From the NCBI GenBank assembly GCA_030278955.1, contig JAOANR010000001.1:4514874-4578873 (forward strand): a stretch of DNA of 64,000 nt, written 5' to 3'. Every line of letters begins with the position of its first letter. Position 1 is the first letter of the stretch. This document shows, one piece after another, positions 1 to 9,420 of this stretch. Source of the DNA: Hygrophila difformis. Taxonomy: Eukaryota > Streptophyta > Magnoliopsida > Lamiales > Acanthaceae. A program made the translations under genes and the position numbers. The notes beneath the pieces were generated by a model. It searched no databases, was not told the DNA's origin, and worked only from the letters and a program-made list of their open reading frames with translations.

Positions 1-812
1 ATACTAATTATCCCTGCATAAAGTACCATGTCCGAAAATTTTGGGATACTTATAATAAAACATGTTTATTTTTTACTTTATAATTTATTTGAATATATGT
101 TTGTTTTACTTATTTTATAATATACTTGAATTAATATTTATTTTATTTCTTATGTTACTCCATTCGTCACATTGTTAGTGTTAAAAAAGTAACTTAAAAA
201 ATTATATAATAGGATTGTAATGAGTTTACAATTTTAATTTATTTATTTATGCGTGATTTACTGATATGTGGTTGTGGGGTAGACTGGAATTATTAATGGT
301 AGAGGGTAATTTGAAAGTTTAATATATTTATTTATTAATGTAAGATGATGGGTAGGTTTGATGATTAATATTTAATTATTTTTAAAATGAAAATGAAATA
401 AAAATATTGGAACAAGAAAGAAAAAAAAGTAGGACATAAGTAATGACAAAAAATGAGTATAATTTATTTTAATTACATAAAATAAAAAATAATTGAGAAA
501 AACTAAAATAGGACACCAGAATGAGTCATTTCCATTTTTAGGCCATCGCAGCCCCAATTTCAGCCCAATGGCCTAAATTTAGGCCCGAAATTCTTCTAAT
601 GGCCTATTTTCCTAAATCAAAATACCGTGACCAAAAAGTGGAAATTACTCCTTCTGGTGGCATATTTTAGTTATTACCTCTATTAATTAATGTATATATA
701 GGTCATGTTTTCACAAAAATATGTCACTTCTCTTAAAAGTAATATACAATTATATAGTTGCGAATAGGTCCATCAGTAAATAAAGAAGGAAAATTTAATT
801 CTTTTTTATCTA
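1..812. other. AT-rich intergenic DNA, no gene seen
   Basis: Low-complexity A/T-rich sequence with stops in all frames and no splice-bordered island. It may be the 5' part of the Helitron relic whose helicase lies at 2.3-4.0 kb, but I found no Rep-domain motif or 5' terminus here. Confidence 0.6.
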
Positions 813-1073
813 TTCCCTCTATCTCATTATTTATGTCTAAAAAATTTTGGACACGTCGTCCAATATATTTGTTTAACATTTAATATTTTAAAATTTACAT
901 ATGTAAAAGTTATCTAAAATACATATTCTAAACCTACATGATTAGACAATTTTAACAACATCGAATTAGCCTGTATTTTTTTGGTATCTAATTACGATAA
1001 CATTAGATCAAAGTTGATCAATAAACAATGTTAAAAACTCAAAAATGAGACACTTTGAGTGCGACGGAGGGAA
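813..1073. mobile_element. Stowaway-like MITE
   Basis: About 261 bp with terminal inverted repeats: TTCCCTCTATCTCA at the left, and the reverse complement of the right end reads TTCCCTCCGTCGCAC. Both ends are flanked by TA, the target of Tc1/mariner-type Stowaway elements. The CTCCCTCCGTCYC-type terminus is the usual one in plants. No coding capacity. Confidence 0.8.
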
Positions 1074-1089
1074 TATTTTTTAAGAAATA

Positions 1090-1335
1090 CTCCATCCGTA
1101 TAATAAGTATAACACTAGGAAATGACACAATATTTAAGGTAAGTTAATAAAATTTATTTAGTTGAAGTAATTAAATAAATAAAATAAGTCACATTTGACT
1201 TTATTCCTTTTGAGTTTTATTTTAATGATTATGAAAAAATTAATGATTTAAGTACAATTGGTAAAAATTATTAACCTTAAAAACATTTTAAATATGGTAA
1301 TGTAACACTTATTTCTAAACATCCCAAAAGGGAAA
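1090..1335. mobile_element. degenerate Stowaway-like MITE
   Basis: The left end CTCCATCCGTATAATAAGT and the right end (reverse complement CCCTTTTGGGATGTTTAG, then AATAAGTGTTAC) form a diverged inverted repeat whose best part is ATAAGTRTWACA. Borders are uncertain. It lies directly downstream of a clearer Stowaway element. Confidence 0.4.
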
Positions 1336-2284
1336 GTGTAACATTTAAACAATGGATGATGTAATTCATTAATCTAATTTTAACAGATTTGCAATTGACG
1401 AAAAAAAACAAATATGAATCTTGCTTTGCTAGAAAATTGTGATTGTGAATGATTAAAGTAAGTTCATATTGAAAGGCTAATTGCTCCGAGTTCTATAAGT
1501 TTGAAAATTTTCTCTGGAATGCCGGTACTGAATATAGTTTTAACGTCTGAAATAAATAATCTATTTTTTTTGGCTGCACAGCCCACTCGGGGCTAGGAAA
1601 ATGAAGCGAAAAATACAAAAAAGGTAAAAAAACGAAATAACTGAAGCAAGGAAGATCCCAATCCGGCAAAAAATCTATTGATGCTAGAAGAAACATATTA
1701 AAATAAGAATGAAATGGAAGCAGATCATGCTAAGTTATTACCTTTGTTGATTGATGATGAGAAGAATATTTATAATAAAAAAATGTATGTAGTTGATAGT
1801 GATGGGTGTTTTCATTTTCTTTACATGGTGGACAGGGGCTGAGCCACGACATTTAGGGAGACCAAATTTAAATAGTCAGGATTGACAATGGGTTATCATT
1901 TAATCTGGACTCAATTGAAAGATTCAGTCAAGTATTTTGATACATGGATTCAAGCGGATCCCAAACATCGACATGAAATAAAATGAATATAGATAGTTTA
2001 TCAATATAAAAGTATATACAAAATTGGAGCATACATATGTAAAAATTATACATATTAATCATATAAGAAAATAATGAAATACACCCCTCTATGCATCCTA
2101 AATTTTGACTATAAACTTATCATCACTAACACTATATACTATCCTAATTTATCAATTCAAAATACTAATCAAAGTAAATTCAAGTTTGATATGTTATTTT
2201 TAATTAAATGTAGATTTACTATTAATGAATTTATAACTACAAAAAATAATAACTATAATTTATGATGTAAATTTATTTTTTGTA
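1336..2284. other. AT-rich DNA without recognisable gene
   Basis: No exon-like island. At about 1,834 the string CAGGGGCTGAGCCA resembles the left terminus of plant hAT elements, but no matching right end or 8-bp target duplication was found, so it is not called as an element. The open frames here are AT-rich and show no motifs. Confidence 0.5.
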
Positions 2285-2883
2285 GCAATGTTCACTATAA
2301 CAAGTTTTTGGACCACTGGTGGTGGAACTGGCAAGACATTTATCTAGAAAATATTATATTTAGCCCTTCATGGTAGATGCAATATTGTGTTGCCTTTAGC
2401 ATCCAATGGAATAACACCCTTACTCAAGAGGTAGGACTGCACATTCTAGATTGGTATTCCACTAGATTGTGTCGAGAATTTTTCCTGCAAAAAAATTCAT
2501 CAGAAAATTATTTAACCTCTCTAGAAAATTATTGAACAGTGCCTCTTTTCTCATTAAAACAAAACTCAATATTTGGGATGAAAATTCTTGATTGGTATAA
2601 CGATTATAAGCCCGACTGAATTAACCTAACTCTCCATTTGATTTCAGAGGAAAAAAATTCCACTCGCATTTTGTTTTACTATGACTATAAAATTAAAAAA
2701 AAAGTAAATATCAACCTTTAAAGAAGGTTATACTCTATCTTCAAAAACCAGTTTTTACCCATACCAGTGATATGTTGCAATATCTCGTGTCACTGTAAAG
2801 AGGGGACTCGAAGTATTAATATGTAATTAAGATTGATTAACTTAAGATACTATAAGAAATGTTATTTATAATAAAAATTATAA
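2285..2883 (+). pseudogene. Helitron (PIF1-like) helicase fragment, motifs I-II joined to motifs V-VI
   Basis: Helitron helicases unwind DNA during rolling-circle transposition. The P-loop GGGTGKTF is at 2,318-2,341, followed by IVLPLASNGITPLL (2,384-2,425), GIPLDCVENFSC (about 2,453-2,488) and the Walker B-like NIWDEN (2,568-2,585). These have the order and spacing of the family's GGTGKTF, IVLAVASSGIA and IIWDEAPM blocks. Directly after Walker B the sequence jumps to the C-terminal part: FQRKKIPLAFCFTMTI (2,642-2,689), then a KPVF block, and motif VI as VAISRVT (2,774-2,794). About 800 bp of middle region is therefore missing from this copy. Several stops and frame changes show it is dead. 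Family assignment is firm; the borders of the internal deletion are approximate. Confidence 0.85.
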
Positions 2884-3711
2884 TAACAAAAATTTGCACA
2901 ATGAATACTTCATGTACGTGAAACTGGTATTAATTTTGAAGATATACAATTAAATTTGACATTTCCAGATGATAATTTTATAAACTCTACCAGATATTCT
3001 ATATCGGCAATTGTTGAGAGTAGTTATAGAAATATAAACTGCACCACTTCAAATCCAAACATTTTTACTATATATTAACCCATACCAATGAAATTGTTGT
3101 TACAATCAATAATTACACCATGGAACGTATGTCTGCAAATGAAAATATGTATATATATCAGTTTTAACAATATTTGTCAAAAGGGTGAAAGCATAGATAA
3201 TGCCAATGAATTATTTTCACTGGAATATCTAAACATGATCAATTGTTCTGGATTACTGAATCATGAAATATAGTTGAATAAAGGTTGCATAGTCATGCTT
3301 CTTATGAATATATATACATCAAATAAATTATGTAATGGAAGTAGGTTGACAGTAACCAAGATGCATAACTAGATAGTTGAGGTTAAACTAATTTTCGTGA
3401 AACCATGAAAGTAAAAAATTCTTGATTAGTAGAATGATTATCAGCCTATTTGATTTGACCAAAAATTTGATTCGATTTGAGATGAGAAAATTTGCACTCA
3501 TAATTTGTTTTGTAATGATTATAAACAAAAGTAAATGTCAATCTTTAAAGAATGTCGGATTTTATCTTTCAAAACTAGTTTTTAGCCATGAACGATTATG
3601 TTGCAATATTTCGTGTCACTAGCAAGATGTAGCTAAAAGTATTAATATGCAATTAAGAATGATTAACTCAAGATACCACAAGAAATGTTTATAATAAAAT
3701 TTATATATGAC
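2884..3711 (+). pseudogene. Helitron helicase fragment, middle region to C-terminus (second copy)
   Basis: A second, longer piece of the same helicase follows the first head-to-tail. It reads through the middle region: FPDDNFIN near 2,965, NEIVVTINNYTMERMSANE (about 3,087-3,143), DNANELFSLEYLNM and GLLNHE before 3,270, then LCNGSRLTVTK near 3,330-3,362. It continues to the C-terminal blocks FALIICFVMIINKS and SLKNVGFYLSKLVFSHE, motif VI as VAIFRVTSK (from 3,600) and LKVLICN. Corresponding motifs in the preceding copy lie about 826 bp upstream. Stops and frameshifts interrupt it. The order matches the plant Helitron helicase domain; the protein would have acted in the nucleus. Confidence 0.85.
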
Positions 3712-3963
3712 AGAAAATTTGCCAAATGGATAGTAGATGTAGGTGATGGTAAAACGGGTATTGATGTTGGGGATGTACAATTAGATGTGACATTTTCGGA
3801 TGATATTCTTATAAACTATACGGGTGATCCTATAGCGGTAATTTTTTTAAAGTACATATACAAATACAAATTGCACTACTTCACATTCAGACATTTTAAA
3901 GATAGTGTTATACTAGCCCCTATCAATGAGATTTCACCAATGAAATTTTCAGAAAATTGTTAG
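3685..3963 (+). pseudogene. Helitron helicase fragment, middle region (third partial copy)
   Basis: A 92-codon open stretch encodes FAKWIVDVGDGKTGIDVGD, then a FSDDILINYTGDPIAVI block and ILAPINEIS. It corresponds to the FAEWIL-GDG, IPDDLLI and ILAPTNEIV blocks of plant Helitron helicases. It repeats, in better condition, the start of the middle region seen at 2.89-3.1 kb; the AATTTGC anchor recurs at 2,891 and 3,716. It stops abruptly at the NEIV block and runs into the AT-rich tail. With the two preceding pieces it forms a head-to-tail array of about 2.3 partial helicase copies. Confidence 0.8.
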
Positions 3964-4300
3964 GAAAAATTTCATATTATGTTTCATACTTATTTTTAAA
4001 TTTTATTTTAATTTAAATTTCAAATCAAATAAAATATTATTTTAATAATTAATTTTATTGATCTGTTAGGTTAGTACCGGACAAGCCGCATAAGCTAAAG
4101 ATACAGTATAATATGAATTTTTTGTTAGTTTTAAAAATAATTAAATTATATTATCATATATATATATATCATCTTTTTTTGGGTAATATATATCATCTTT
4201 TGAATATATAAAAAATCATTACACATTTTCATTACTCAAAATATAATTTATTATTACTATATATAATATAAGTATATATTATATAAAATATATAGTTATA
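3964..4300. other. AT-rich Helitron 3' tail
   Basis: Non-coding A/T-rich sequence between the last helicase fragment and the terminal hairpin. It includes a short repeat of ATATATATCATCTTT (ending near 4,174 and at 4,200) around an oligo-T plus GGGTA, which may be a micro-insertion. Confidence 0.5.
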
Positions 4301-4330
4301 CCTGTCGAGTCTCGACGGGTTATTTACTAG
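4301..4330 (+). repeat. Helitron 3' terminal hairpin and CTAG end
   Basis: CCTGTCGA (4,301-4,308) pairs with TCGACGGG (4,312-4,319), giving an 8-bp stem with one G-T wobble and a 3-nt loop. TTATTTA and then CTAG follow, and the next base is T. Hairpin plus CTRR next to T is the diagnostic transposition-termination signal of Helitrons. Confidence 0.85.
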
Positions 4331-4390
4331 TTATTCTCATATTCCACAAGGGATGATTGTCTCATTTATCATAGAAAACGAGAAAAGAAT

Positions 4391-5119
4391 TGTTGACTCC
4401 AATATTTTTAGACCCAATACGCTTAGCCCAGTACATTTTCGAGAGGCCCAATCCAAATCGAAGGCCCATTAAGTTGTTAACCCAACAAGGGAAAAATTGG
4501 GTTGGCGGCTCTGAAGAGAGGGAGGTTCGTTTCAGCTGTGAGAGGCGCCGCACCCTTGGAGGACTTGAGAAGCTGCAGTACCCTTTGGAGAGAATCATGA
4601 AGTATTGAAGCCAGACATCATCCAAAGCTGGCGGCTCCCTCCTCGGGCTGAAGAAAAGATCCCGCAGCTTCAATGCAAGGCACCATCCCCTAATCCTATC
4701 CGGGAGAAGATGCTCATCCGTTACCGCAAAGGTAACCTTGAGAGATCCCGTCCAATTAATGGGAGACACCATCAAAGGGAACGTTACTCATGAGAAGATC
4801 TGGTAACGTTCAAGACAGGACAAGATCGGGGAATAACTGCTGCAGCCATATTAAGGTTGAGGAGTCTCTATAAATATGGGTGTCACCAGCCTAGTCAAGG
4901 ATCATCTCAACACCTCTCAAAGAGAATATGCATTTTATATTTTTACCTTCTGCAGTTAATTTCCTTCATGCACTTTCACTTTGTTCTTTCATTCAGCAAT
5001 TTCATTCCTTTACAGCTTTCTTTAAATTCCTGTAATTCCTTTCTGCAATTTTTTTGTAAGTTTCTTCAACATTCTTCAATCAAAGAGAGGTTTTACTCTC
5101 TAAAAATTTCTGGTTAACA
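4391..5119. mobile_element. solo LTR, 729 bp, with 5-bp target duplication
   Basis: The element starts TGTTGAC and ends GTTAACA, the TG...CA rule with a short inverted repeat. It is flanked by AGAAT at 4,386-4,390 and 5,120-5,124. Inside is a TATA box (CTATAAATATGG near 4,867) followed by a pyrimidine-rich leader, as expected of an LTR promoter. There is no second LTR, primer site or gag-pol remnant, so this is a solo LTR left by recombination. The paralogous site in block B (about 49,401-49,412) reads AGAAAAGAATAAATAAAT without the element. Superfamily (Copia or Gypsy) cannot be decided. Confidence 0.88.
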
Positions 5120-5239
5120 AGAATAAATAAATAAATAAATAAATTGCATTATTTAAAGATAGATAAATAAATTTTAAAAAAAACTATTTAAAGGAGAAAG
5201 ACAGTAACATTTTAAGGTGAAGGGCTTTTGCCAATAAAA

Positions 5240-5300
5240 CTAGGCCCAAATATAAACCGCGTGCGAACCGCGTCCAACGGTCGCATTTCAACCTATAAAA
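5240..5300 (+). promoter_or_regulatory. plant promoter with GGCCCA, MSA-like element and TATA box (block A, first copy)
   Basis: GGCCCA (5,243-5,248) is a TCP/site II type box. TCCAACGGTCG (5,273-5,283) matches 10 of 11 positions of the G2/M MSA consensus YCYAACGGYYA. TATAAAA is at 5,294-5,300. The same three elements with the same spacing recur at 49,516-49,573, and a related set at 11,842-11,920. Mitotic regulation is an inference from the motif. Confidence 0.6.
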
Positions 5301-6100
5301 TGCTCTGTCTTAGCCGTAACTTTTTCATGCTTTCTGCCCTAAGCTTTCTTTCGGCTCTCCATACTATCTCAACCGTCGCAATTCTCTCCAGAGGTTCCCT
5401 TTCCTTTATTTGTTTTTCTTTTTTGATTGAATCCTGTTTACTGTTTCTTGTTTCTTGTTTCTTGTTTGTCAAAGTGACTTTTGTTGTAAAAAAAAACCAA
5501 GAATCGAGACCATGAAATCAAAATGACCAAACACAATTCTTATGAATTCTGCTCTGTTTTAACCGCCCCCACAAATCACACGAGAAAGATGGGTTGAGAA
5601 TCACAAAAAATCAATACTTTCTCTAGGTTTTGACTGCTTTCTTGGTTTCCTGGATAAATGTTAATTCTATTGGTTGATTTCTTTTCTTTGTCTTCGGTTG
5701 CCCGCGCGTGTGCTGCTGCCCTGCTAGGGTCTGGGGATGGCGCCAGGCAAGGTCGCCTCTGTGGCCCAAGATGAATTGAATGGTCCCTTGATTCCGGCAT
5801 AGGACTCATGAGACCCGCCCACTACTGCTGAGGAAGAAAAAACACCCTGCCCGTTTCTTTCCCTACTACTCACTAGGAAAGCAAGCAACTTCTATTAACG
5901 GTTGTTTTCTTCTCTCAACAGTAAAGAAAGGTCCTCTCGCCTTTCTTTTGTAATGTCTTAAATTCGTTTTTTCTTAGAATTTTTTTTTTTATTATTGTAT
6001 TATTGATGCTGTCTTTCCCTCTTGTTCTGTTCTTGCCATGAGAAAGACCCGCGGAAGAGGTATGCACCAATCTAATCAAGCTCAAGTGCATTTATTTTAC
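5301..6100 (+). pseudogene. transcribed leader and first-exon remnant, block A (unrecognised)
   Basis: A C/T-rich leader follows the TATA box. ATG at 5,737 opens MAPGKVASVAQDELNGPLIPA and then a stop; the copy in block B has lost one C within it. ATGAGAAAGACCCGCGGAAG ending at a GTATGC donor near 6,060 would encode MRKTRGR. The leader and first part are repeated at 49,574-50,168 in block B. No product recognised. Either ATG could be a true start or an upstream ORF. Confidence 0.35.
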
Positions 6101-8341
6101 TTTTTGAATTTAATTATATTAGATGGTTTGATCCAGGCTTTGCTTTTGGGAACATGCTGTGGTTCAAAGATTTTTTGCATCACTTATTTGTCTGCTTCAG
6201 ATATATAGACAGACAATAGCCGGAATGGGAGGGCAGAAATATGTTGTCTCTTGAGATATTGAAAGTTTTTCTTTCATACAAGTCTTTATGTTTGTTAGAT
6301 GTCTCTACTCACGCTAAATGGGAACTGATTTAAACTACCCATGCTTTGCTATTAAGTTTATGAAAATTGGTTGTCCGATTAAGGAACTAATCTGTGTGCT
6401 TAGGTGTAACACTGGGGCTGAACAGCTGAAAGGCCATCAAAGTCCTCCAGATTTGATGTGTGTCTTGAAAGTGTTTTTTAAATGCTAATCCCTTTAAATT
6501 CATCTTCTTTGGAAACAGTTTTACAGACTAATGTAATCACATATTTCCTTTCAAAATTTATGTTTCTTATACTTGATTTTTCATGTTATGATTGCTCTAA
6601 ACACATTGCTGATAGTTCTCCATGTTTCACTTTGACAATCATCTTGCCCCGGTAGTTCTCCATGTTTCACTTTCTTCTAATTATACATAATTTTTAGAAG
6701 CACATCACTTAGTCCTGTGGCTTTATTTGGTGAGGGATTGTGAGACTCATAAGTTCGTCATTTACGAGCAACGAGAACAACTTTTCTGAATCTCTTTCCT
6801 ATTAGAGTTTACAATTAATTGGAGGAGTGCATTCCACTAGACATTATATGTCCGTGTTATGAAATGCAATTTGTGGTAATTGTTGTGGTGAGGGGCTGGA
6901 GCAAAGCATGTGTAATATGTTCAGTGGCCCCACTCAATTTTTGGAACAATTAACTAAATTGTATTATCTATGTGTATCTTTGATCATTGGGCCAAGGATT
7001 CAGGTATGAATTATTTCTTAGTTTTATTGATTCCATACCTATATCTGTTGATTTGTGATCTAGATTTGAGATATGCAGTTTTGATCTGATCTGTTTGCAG
7101 CAATAGTAAACTGCTTGAAGCTTTTATTTCCTTTGAACGTCACTATATTGGCAAGTGAAGAATATTCTGGAGCTTGCTAGAGTTGGGAATCAAATTGTGC
7201 TGCTACAGCCTACAATTATTTTGAGTGGTATTACACTAATATGTATATATATTATTCCTGGTATATATTTCTTTGGTTAGCTTCTTGTAATCATTCCTGG
7301 TCTCTGAATTTGGTTATTTTGAGTGCACATCCTTTCTCATGAAGTTTTAGGGATGGCTTATTGTTGTCATGGTCGTTATTCTTAAATCATTGTTTCGGAG
7401 TGGCAGATTCAGAATCTCTTTCTCCAAAAGCTGCATAGAAATATCACTCTGCATTGAAGATATATGCAAATGCAAGTCTATATTCCTTTTTATTGCTCTA
7501 CTTCCCTCAAAATGATCTTTTTTGCCAGTTAAGTGCTTTTGCTTCATTTTAGTTACTTTCAGTGACTCCAAAAATTTAAATGACCATCGACATCTAATTC
7601 TGGATCCTAGCTCTCTAGGACCCTTGGAGCAACTGGGAGATAACGAAAAGCTGGCAATGACAGTGTCAATGTAATAGGCTTTTAAAAGGCTAAAAGTCTA
7701 GTCTATTTAAATAAATAGGCAAGTTTAGGCCTATAAAATTTACCTATCAAAGGTTATAGGCCATGCTCGGGTAAAATCAAAATACAAACCTAGGCCTAGC
7801 CCCTCCTAGCCTATTTCCACCCTTTAGTTGTAGCCTTGGTTCTTTCAGTTTCCTTTATCACTCATTTTCTGCAATTCATGCTATCTTTCATGCACAAGTC
7901 TTTAATCTTTTCAGAATCAGGCTAAATTTCCTAAATTAACTATAAAGTTTTCTTCTTTCTTTCCTGAAAACATTTCAAGTTTTCTGCATATTAATTATGC
8001 ATAACAGAACTTAAAGCAATAATAAAACAAAGGAACAAACACACCAATTTGTTAACACCGTTCAACCGCAGCCTACATTTGGTGGATATCATTCCAGAAG
8101 CGTTCCATTATATGTTCAACCATCGGATCCCATATGGAACATTAGTGGGCTAAGCCATCACTCCGATCTCCATGGAGTTCAATATCGGTTTGGGACACTT
8201 AACAAAACCTAATCCTAACAATTTTGCTCTTTTTTGTAGGATTGGAGAACATACATTCTGCGTTTCTATGAAGTGGCCCAAGGCAAAAATGTGAACCGGG
8301 GTAAGTTGAATGTCATTTTTGGTCATGCGTTTCAATTGCAG
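6101..8341. other. intron-like or intergenic DNA
   Basis: T-rich sequence with no convincing exon. At 7,655-7,835 there is a stretch dense in AGGCC/AGGCTT words, ending CTATTTCCACCCTTT. It resembles the termini of small non-autonomous plant transposons, but no target duplication could be fixed. Confidence 0.5.
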
Positions 8342-8502
8342 TGGCAGAGGGATATATCCTCAACACTTGATGGCGCGGAAATATTTGACGAGTCCTTTAG
8401 TTGCAAAATTCTCCATGGATGCTGTACTTAAATTTTTGAAAGATGGCTGCTGGAAACGCAATTGGGATTTGGGAATGAAGGAAAACCCGTCATCCCTAGC
8501 AG
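8342..8502 (+). pseudogene. exon-like island, product not recognised
   Basis: A 161-bp island lies between a good acceptor (TTTCAATTGCAG) and a donor (GCAG|GTATTG). One frame starts DISSTLDGAEIFDESFSC and soon stops. A second is open throughout and includes KFLKDGCWKRNWDLGM. It has no copy in blocks B or C. Which frame was used cannot be told. Confidence 0.35.
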
Positions 8503-8639
8503 GTATTGAAATCTTAATTAAGGTGCTCCTTCAAAGCCAACGGGTATATATGATGAGTGTTTTTTGGTTTTCTAAAGGTACCTTTTTTACTTTCACTTTG
8601 TTGGTGATTATTGTGATTAACTGCAAATATTTTCGTTGG

Positions 8640-9420
8640 CACTATTTTCATCACTGCACTTAAGGTTTGCACTATTTTCATCACTGCACTTAAGGTCTCT
8701 CATTATATTGTATACCTTTTAATTTTATTTAGATGGTTTTGTCCACTAAATCTAATTTGTGGGGGTCGTGTTTTTGGTAACAAGCTATTGTTTCAATTTT
8801 TTTTTTCTTCCTCTCATTTCTCTGCTTAGGATGCATTCCAATATTATATACATGAGGCACTGACCTGGAAGGAAGGATATCAATATATTGTCTCTTACTC
8901 TGTGCAGCCTACTCTCCACTTGATTTGGGCTATCTTAGTTATATCGCTACATTATTGTTTTCAAACTACCCATGCTTTGTCATTAAGCAAAATTTGGTTT
9001 TCTGATTTGATTGAAGCAGCATTTATGATCCTCGGAATGTTTTCTAACTATGTCTGACAGAGATTTGCCTTGTTCAGTGTTCTAGATGGACATTGGTGAG
9101 GATGATGAATTGCTTTAGATGGACATGCAGGTTCTTGTCACACCTATAGCTGTTGTTTCCATCATCTTCTTATAATTTTCATCATGAAAGGTTTGCACTA
9201 TTTTCATCACTACACTTAAAGGTCTTTCGTTATATTGTATACTTTTTAGTTTTATTTAGATGGTTTTGTCCACTAAATCTAATCTGTGGTGGGTCTTGTT
9301 TTGAATGGTGTATATGGCATGTGGTGCCAAGGAACTAATGGCCCATTTGGTAAAGCTAGAGTCCTCTCATGCTGAAGTACGAGTAAGACTCTTGTTTCCT
9401 CTATTTTCATCCAAAAAGTA
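8640..9420 (+). repeat. local duplication, partner at 10,800-11,400
   Basis: The CTTAGGATGCATTC motif, the GACCTGGAAGGAAGGATATC motif, the 'aactacccatgctttgtcattaag' region and the ATGGACATGCAGGTTCT motif recur in the same order at 10.85-11.4 kb. Within it, a 29-bp unit starting TTTGCACTATTTTCATCA is tandemly repeated at about 8,636-8,695. No intact gene. Confidence 0.7.
9306..9382 (+). pseudogene. exon-like module (MACGAKELMAHLVKLE), copy 1
   Basis: Reads VYMACGAKELMAHLVKLESS up to a GTAAGA donor. It is the same short exon as at 16,952-17,033 and 53,114-53,193, with Leu-to-His after ESS (ESSHAEV). The frame is helical and Leu/Glu/Lys-rich, as in a coiled coil. The parent gene was not recognised. 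Confidence 0.45.

Larger units (their letters stand above)
2285..4330 (+). mobile_element. Helitron relic (helicase part and 3' terminus)
   Basis: A decayed rolling-circle transposon. Helicase motifs of the plant Helitron Rep/Hel protein run from 2.29 to 3.96 kb on the plus strand. A non-coding AT-rich tail follows, and the element ends in a hairpin (4,301-4,319), a 7-nt spacer and CTAG (4,327-4,330) followed by T. This is the standard Helitron 3' end, inserted between A and T. The 5' TC end and the Rep nuclease domain are not visible and are probably left of the window or deleted. The 3' end coincides exactly with the left border of the A/B segmental duplication: position 4,331 pairs with 49,352 in block B, where the preceding base is A. 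Confidence 0.8.

Noticed and set aside
1834..1860. CAGGGGCTGAGCCA as a hAT left end
   Set aside because: No matching right end or 8-bp duplication was found in the next 2.5 kb.
1..2284. Helitron 5' end or Rep nuclease domain
   Set aside because: No TC-starting terminus in a suitable flank and no HUH or two-Tyr motif could be read; it may be left of the window.
4362..4775. 137-codon minus-strand frame and overlapping plus frames
   Set aside because: They lie inside the solo LTR and share its GC-richer composition; no retroviral domain is present.
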